NCBI GenBank assembly: GCA_934725345.1
Contig: CAKVBG010000066.1
Span: forward strand, 1-5,411
Length of the DNA stretch: 5,411 bases
From: an uncultured Eubacteriales bacterium
GTDB taxonomy: Bacteria > Bacillota > Clostridia > Oscillospirales > Acutalibacteraceae
Reading direction: 5' to 3'
Shown piece by piece: positions 5,205-5,411 of this stretch; within the stretch, counting starts at the first letter, position 1, and each line of letters starts with the position of its first letter. A program made the translations under genes and the position numbers. The notes beneath the pieces are model-generated. The model ran no database searches, was not told the origin of the DNA, and saw only the letters and a program-made list of their open reading frames with translations.

Positions 5205-5411
5205 ATGATATACACTACCTATGAATATTATAAGTCTAATGGCGGTACTCTTAATGAAGATATCGCCATTAAGTATATTAAAAAAGCCAGTCACAAAGTG
5301 GATAGCTTAACTTTTAATCGCATAGTAGGGCTAGGCTTTGATAATCTTACTGAATTTCAACAGAGTATTATAAAAGAAGTTATTTGTTTAATCGCTGATT
5401 TTGATTACAAT
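5205..5411 (+). CDS. Phage head-tail connector protein (gp6-like), 5' part only
   Basis: The reading frame opens at ATG 5205 and is still open at the window edge, giving 69 residues. It begins MIYTTYEYYKSNGGTL, followed by a helix (IAIKYIKKASHKVDSLTF, about 22-39), a turn, and F-D-N-L-T-E-F-Q-Q (45-53) leading into a second helix. This is the pattern of the small helical head-tail connector (HK97 gp6/SPP1 gp15-like adaptor) that follows the capsid gene in such phages and docks below the portal. Full family members are roughly 90-130 residues, so about half is present. No Shine-Dalgarno sequence is visible upstream. The start lies two bases after the capsid TAG, so translation is probably coupled to the capsid gene. 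Confidence 0.82.
   Translation, partial: MIYTTYEYYKSNGGTLNEDIAIKYIKKASHKVDSLTFNRIVGLGFDNLTEFQQSIIKEVICLIADFDYN

Overview
The window is a piece of the head-morphogenesis (late structural) region of a tailed, siphovirus-type phage or prophage. All genes lie on the + strand. The order is the classic SPP1/HK97-like one of Firmicutes phages: portal, minor capsid protein, small ORF, scaffold, major capsid protein, and the start of a head-tail connector. Low GC, AAAGGAAG-type ribosome binding sites, occasional GTG starts and the protein sequence style point to a low-GC Firmicute host (Clostridia or a relative). I cannot name the species or say whether the DNA is a free phage or an integrated prophage.

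Layout: bases 1-27 hold the probable end of the preceding gene (likely terminase large subunit, by synteny only) and the portal ribosome binding site. The portal gene (28-1488) overlaps the minor capsid gene (1481-3394) by 8 bases, and that gene overlaps a small unknown ORF (3381-3584) by 14 bases. A 179-base non-coding gap follows, with two hairpin elements and a rho-independent terminator. Then come the scaffold (3764-4246), the major capsid protein (4264-5202) and a 3'-truncated head-tail connector gene (5205 to the window end).

How they work together: scaffold and major capsid protein build the procapsid around the portal ring, the minor capsid protein is a few-copy head component, and the connector begins the neck where the tail joins.

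The most interesting part is 2581-3735. The minor capsid protein is a normal MuF/Phage_min_cap2 protein up to about residue 360. It then carries a C-terminal domain of about 275 residues with a zinc-metallopeptidase signature (HELGH at residues 519-523, likely third ligand E604). GC falls by my hand count from about 38% (1561-2580) to about 28% (2581-3360), and the following small ORF is about 29%. Inside the coding sequence, at the start of this cargo, is a perfect consensus sigma-A promoter with an extended -10 (TTGACA, 16 bases, TATAAT; 2655-2682). The first terminator downstream is at 3709-3735, just after the small ORF. The arrangement reads as a capsid-delivered polymorphic toxin with a small cognate immunity gene that can be transcribed separately, for example in the lysogen while late genes are silent. 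The toxin class is supported by motif and context. The immunity role and the lysogenic transcript are inference.
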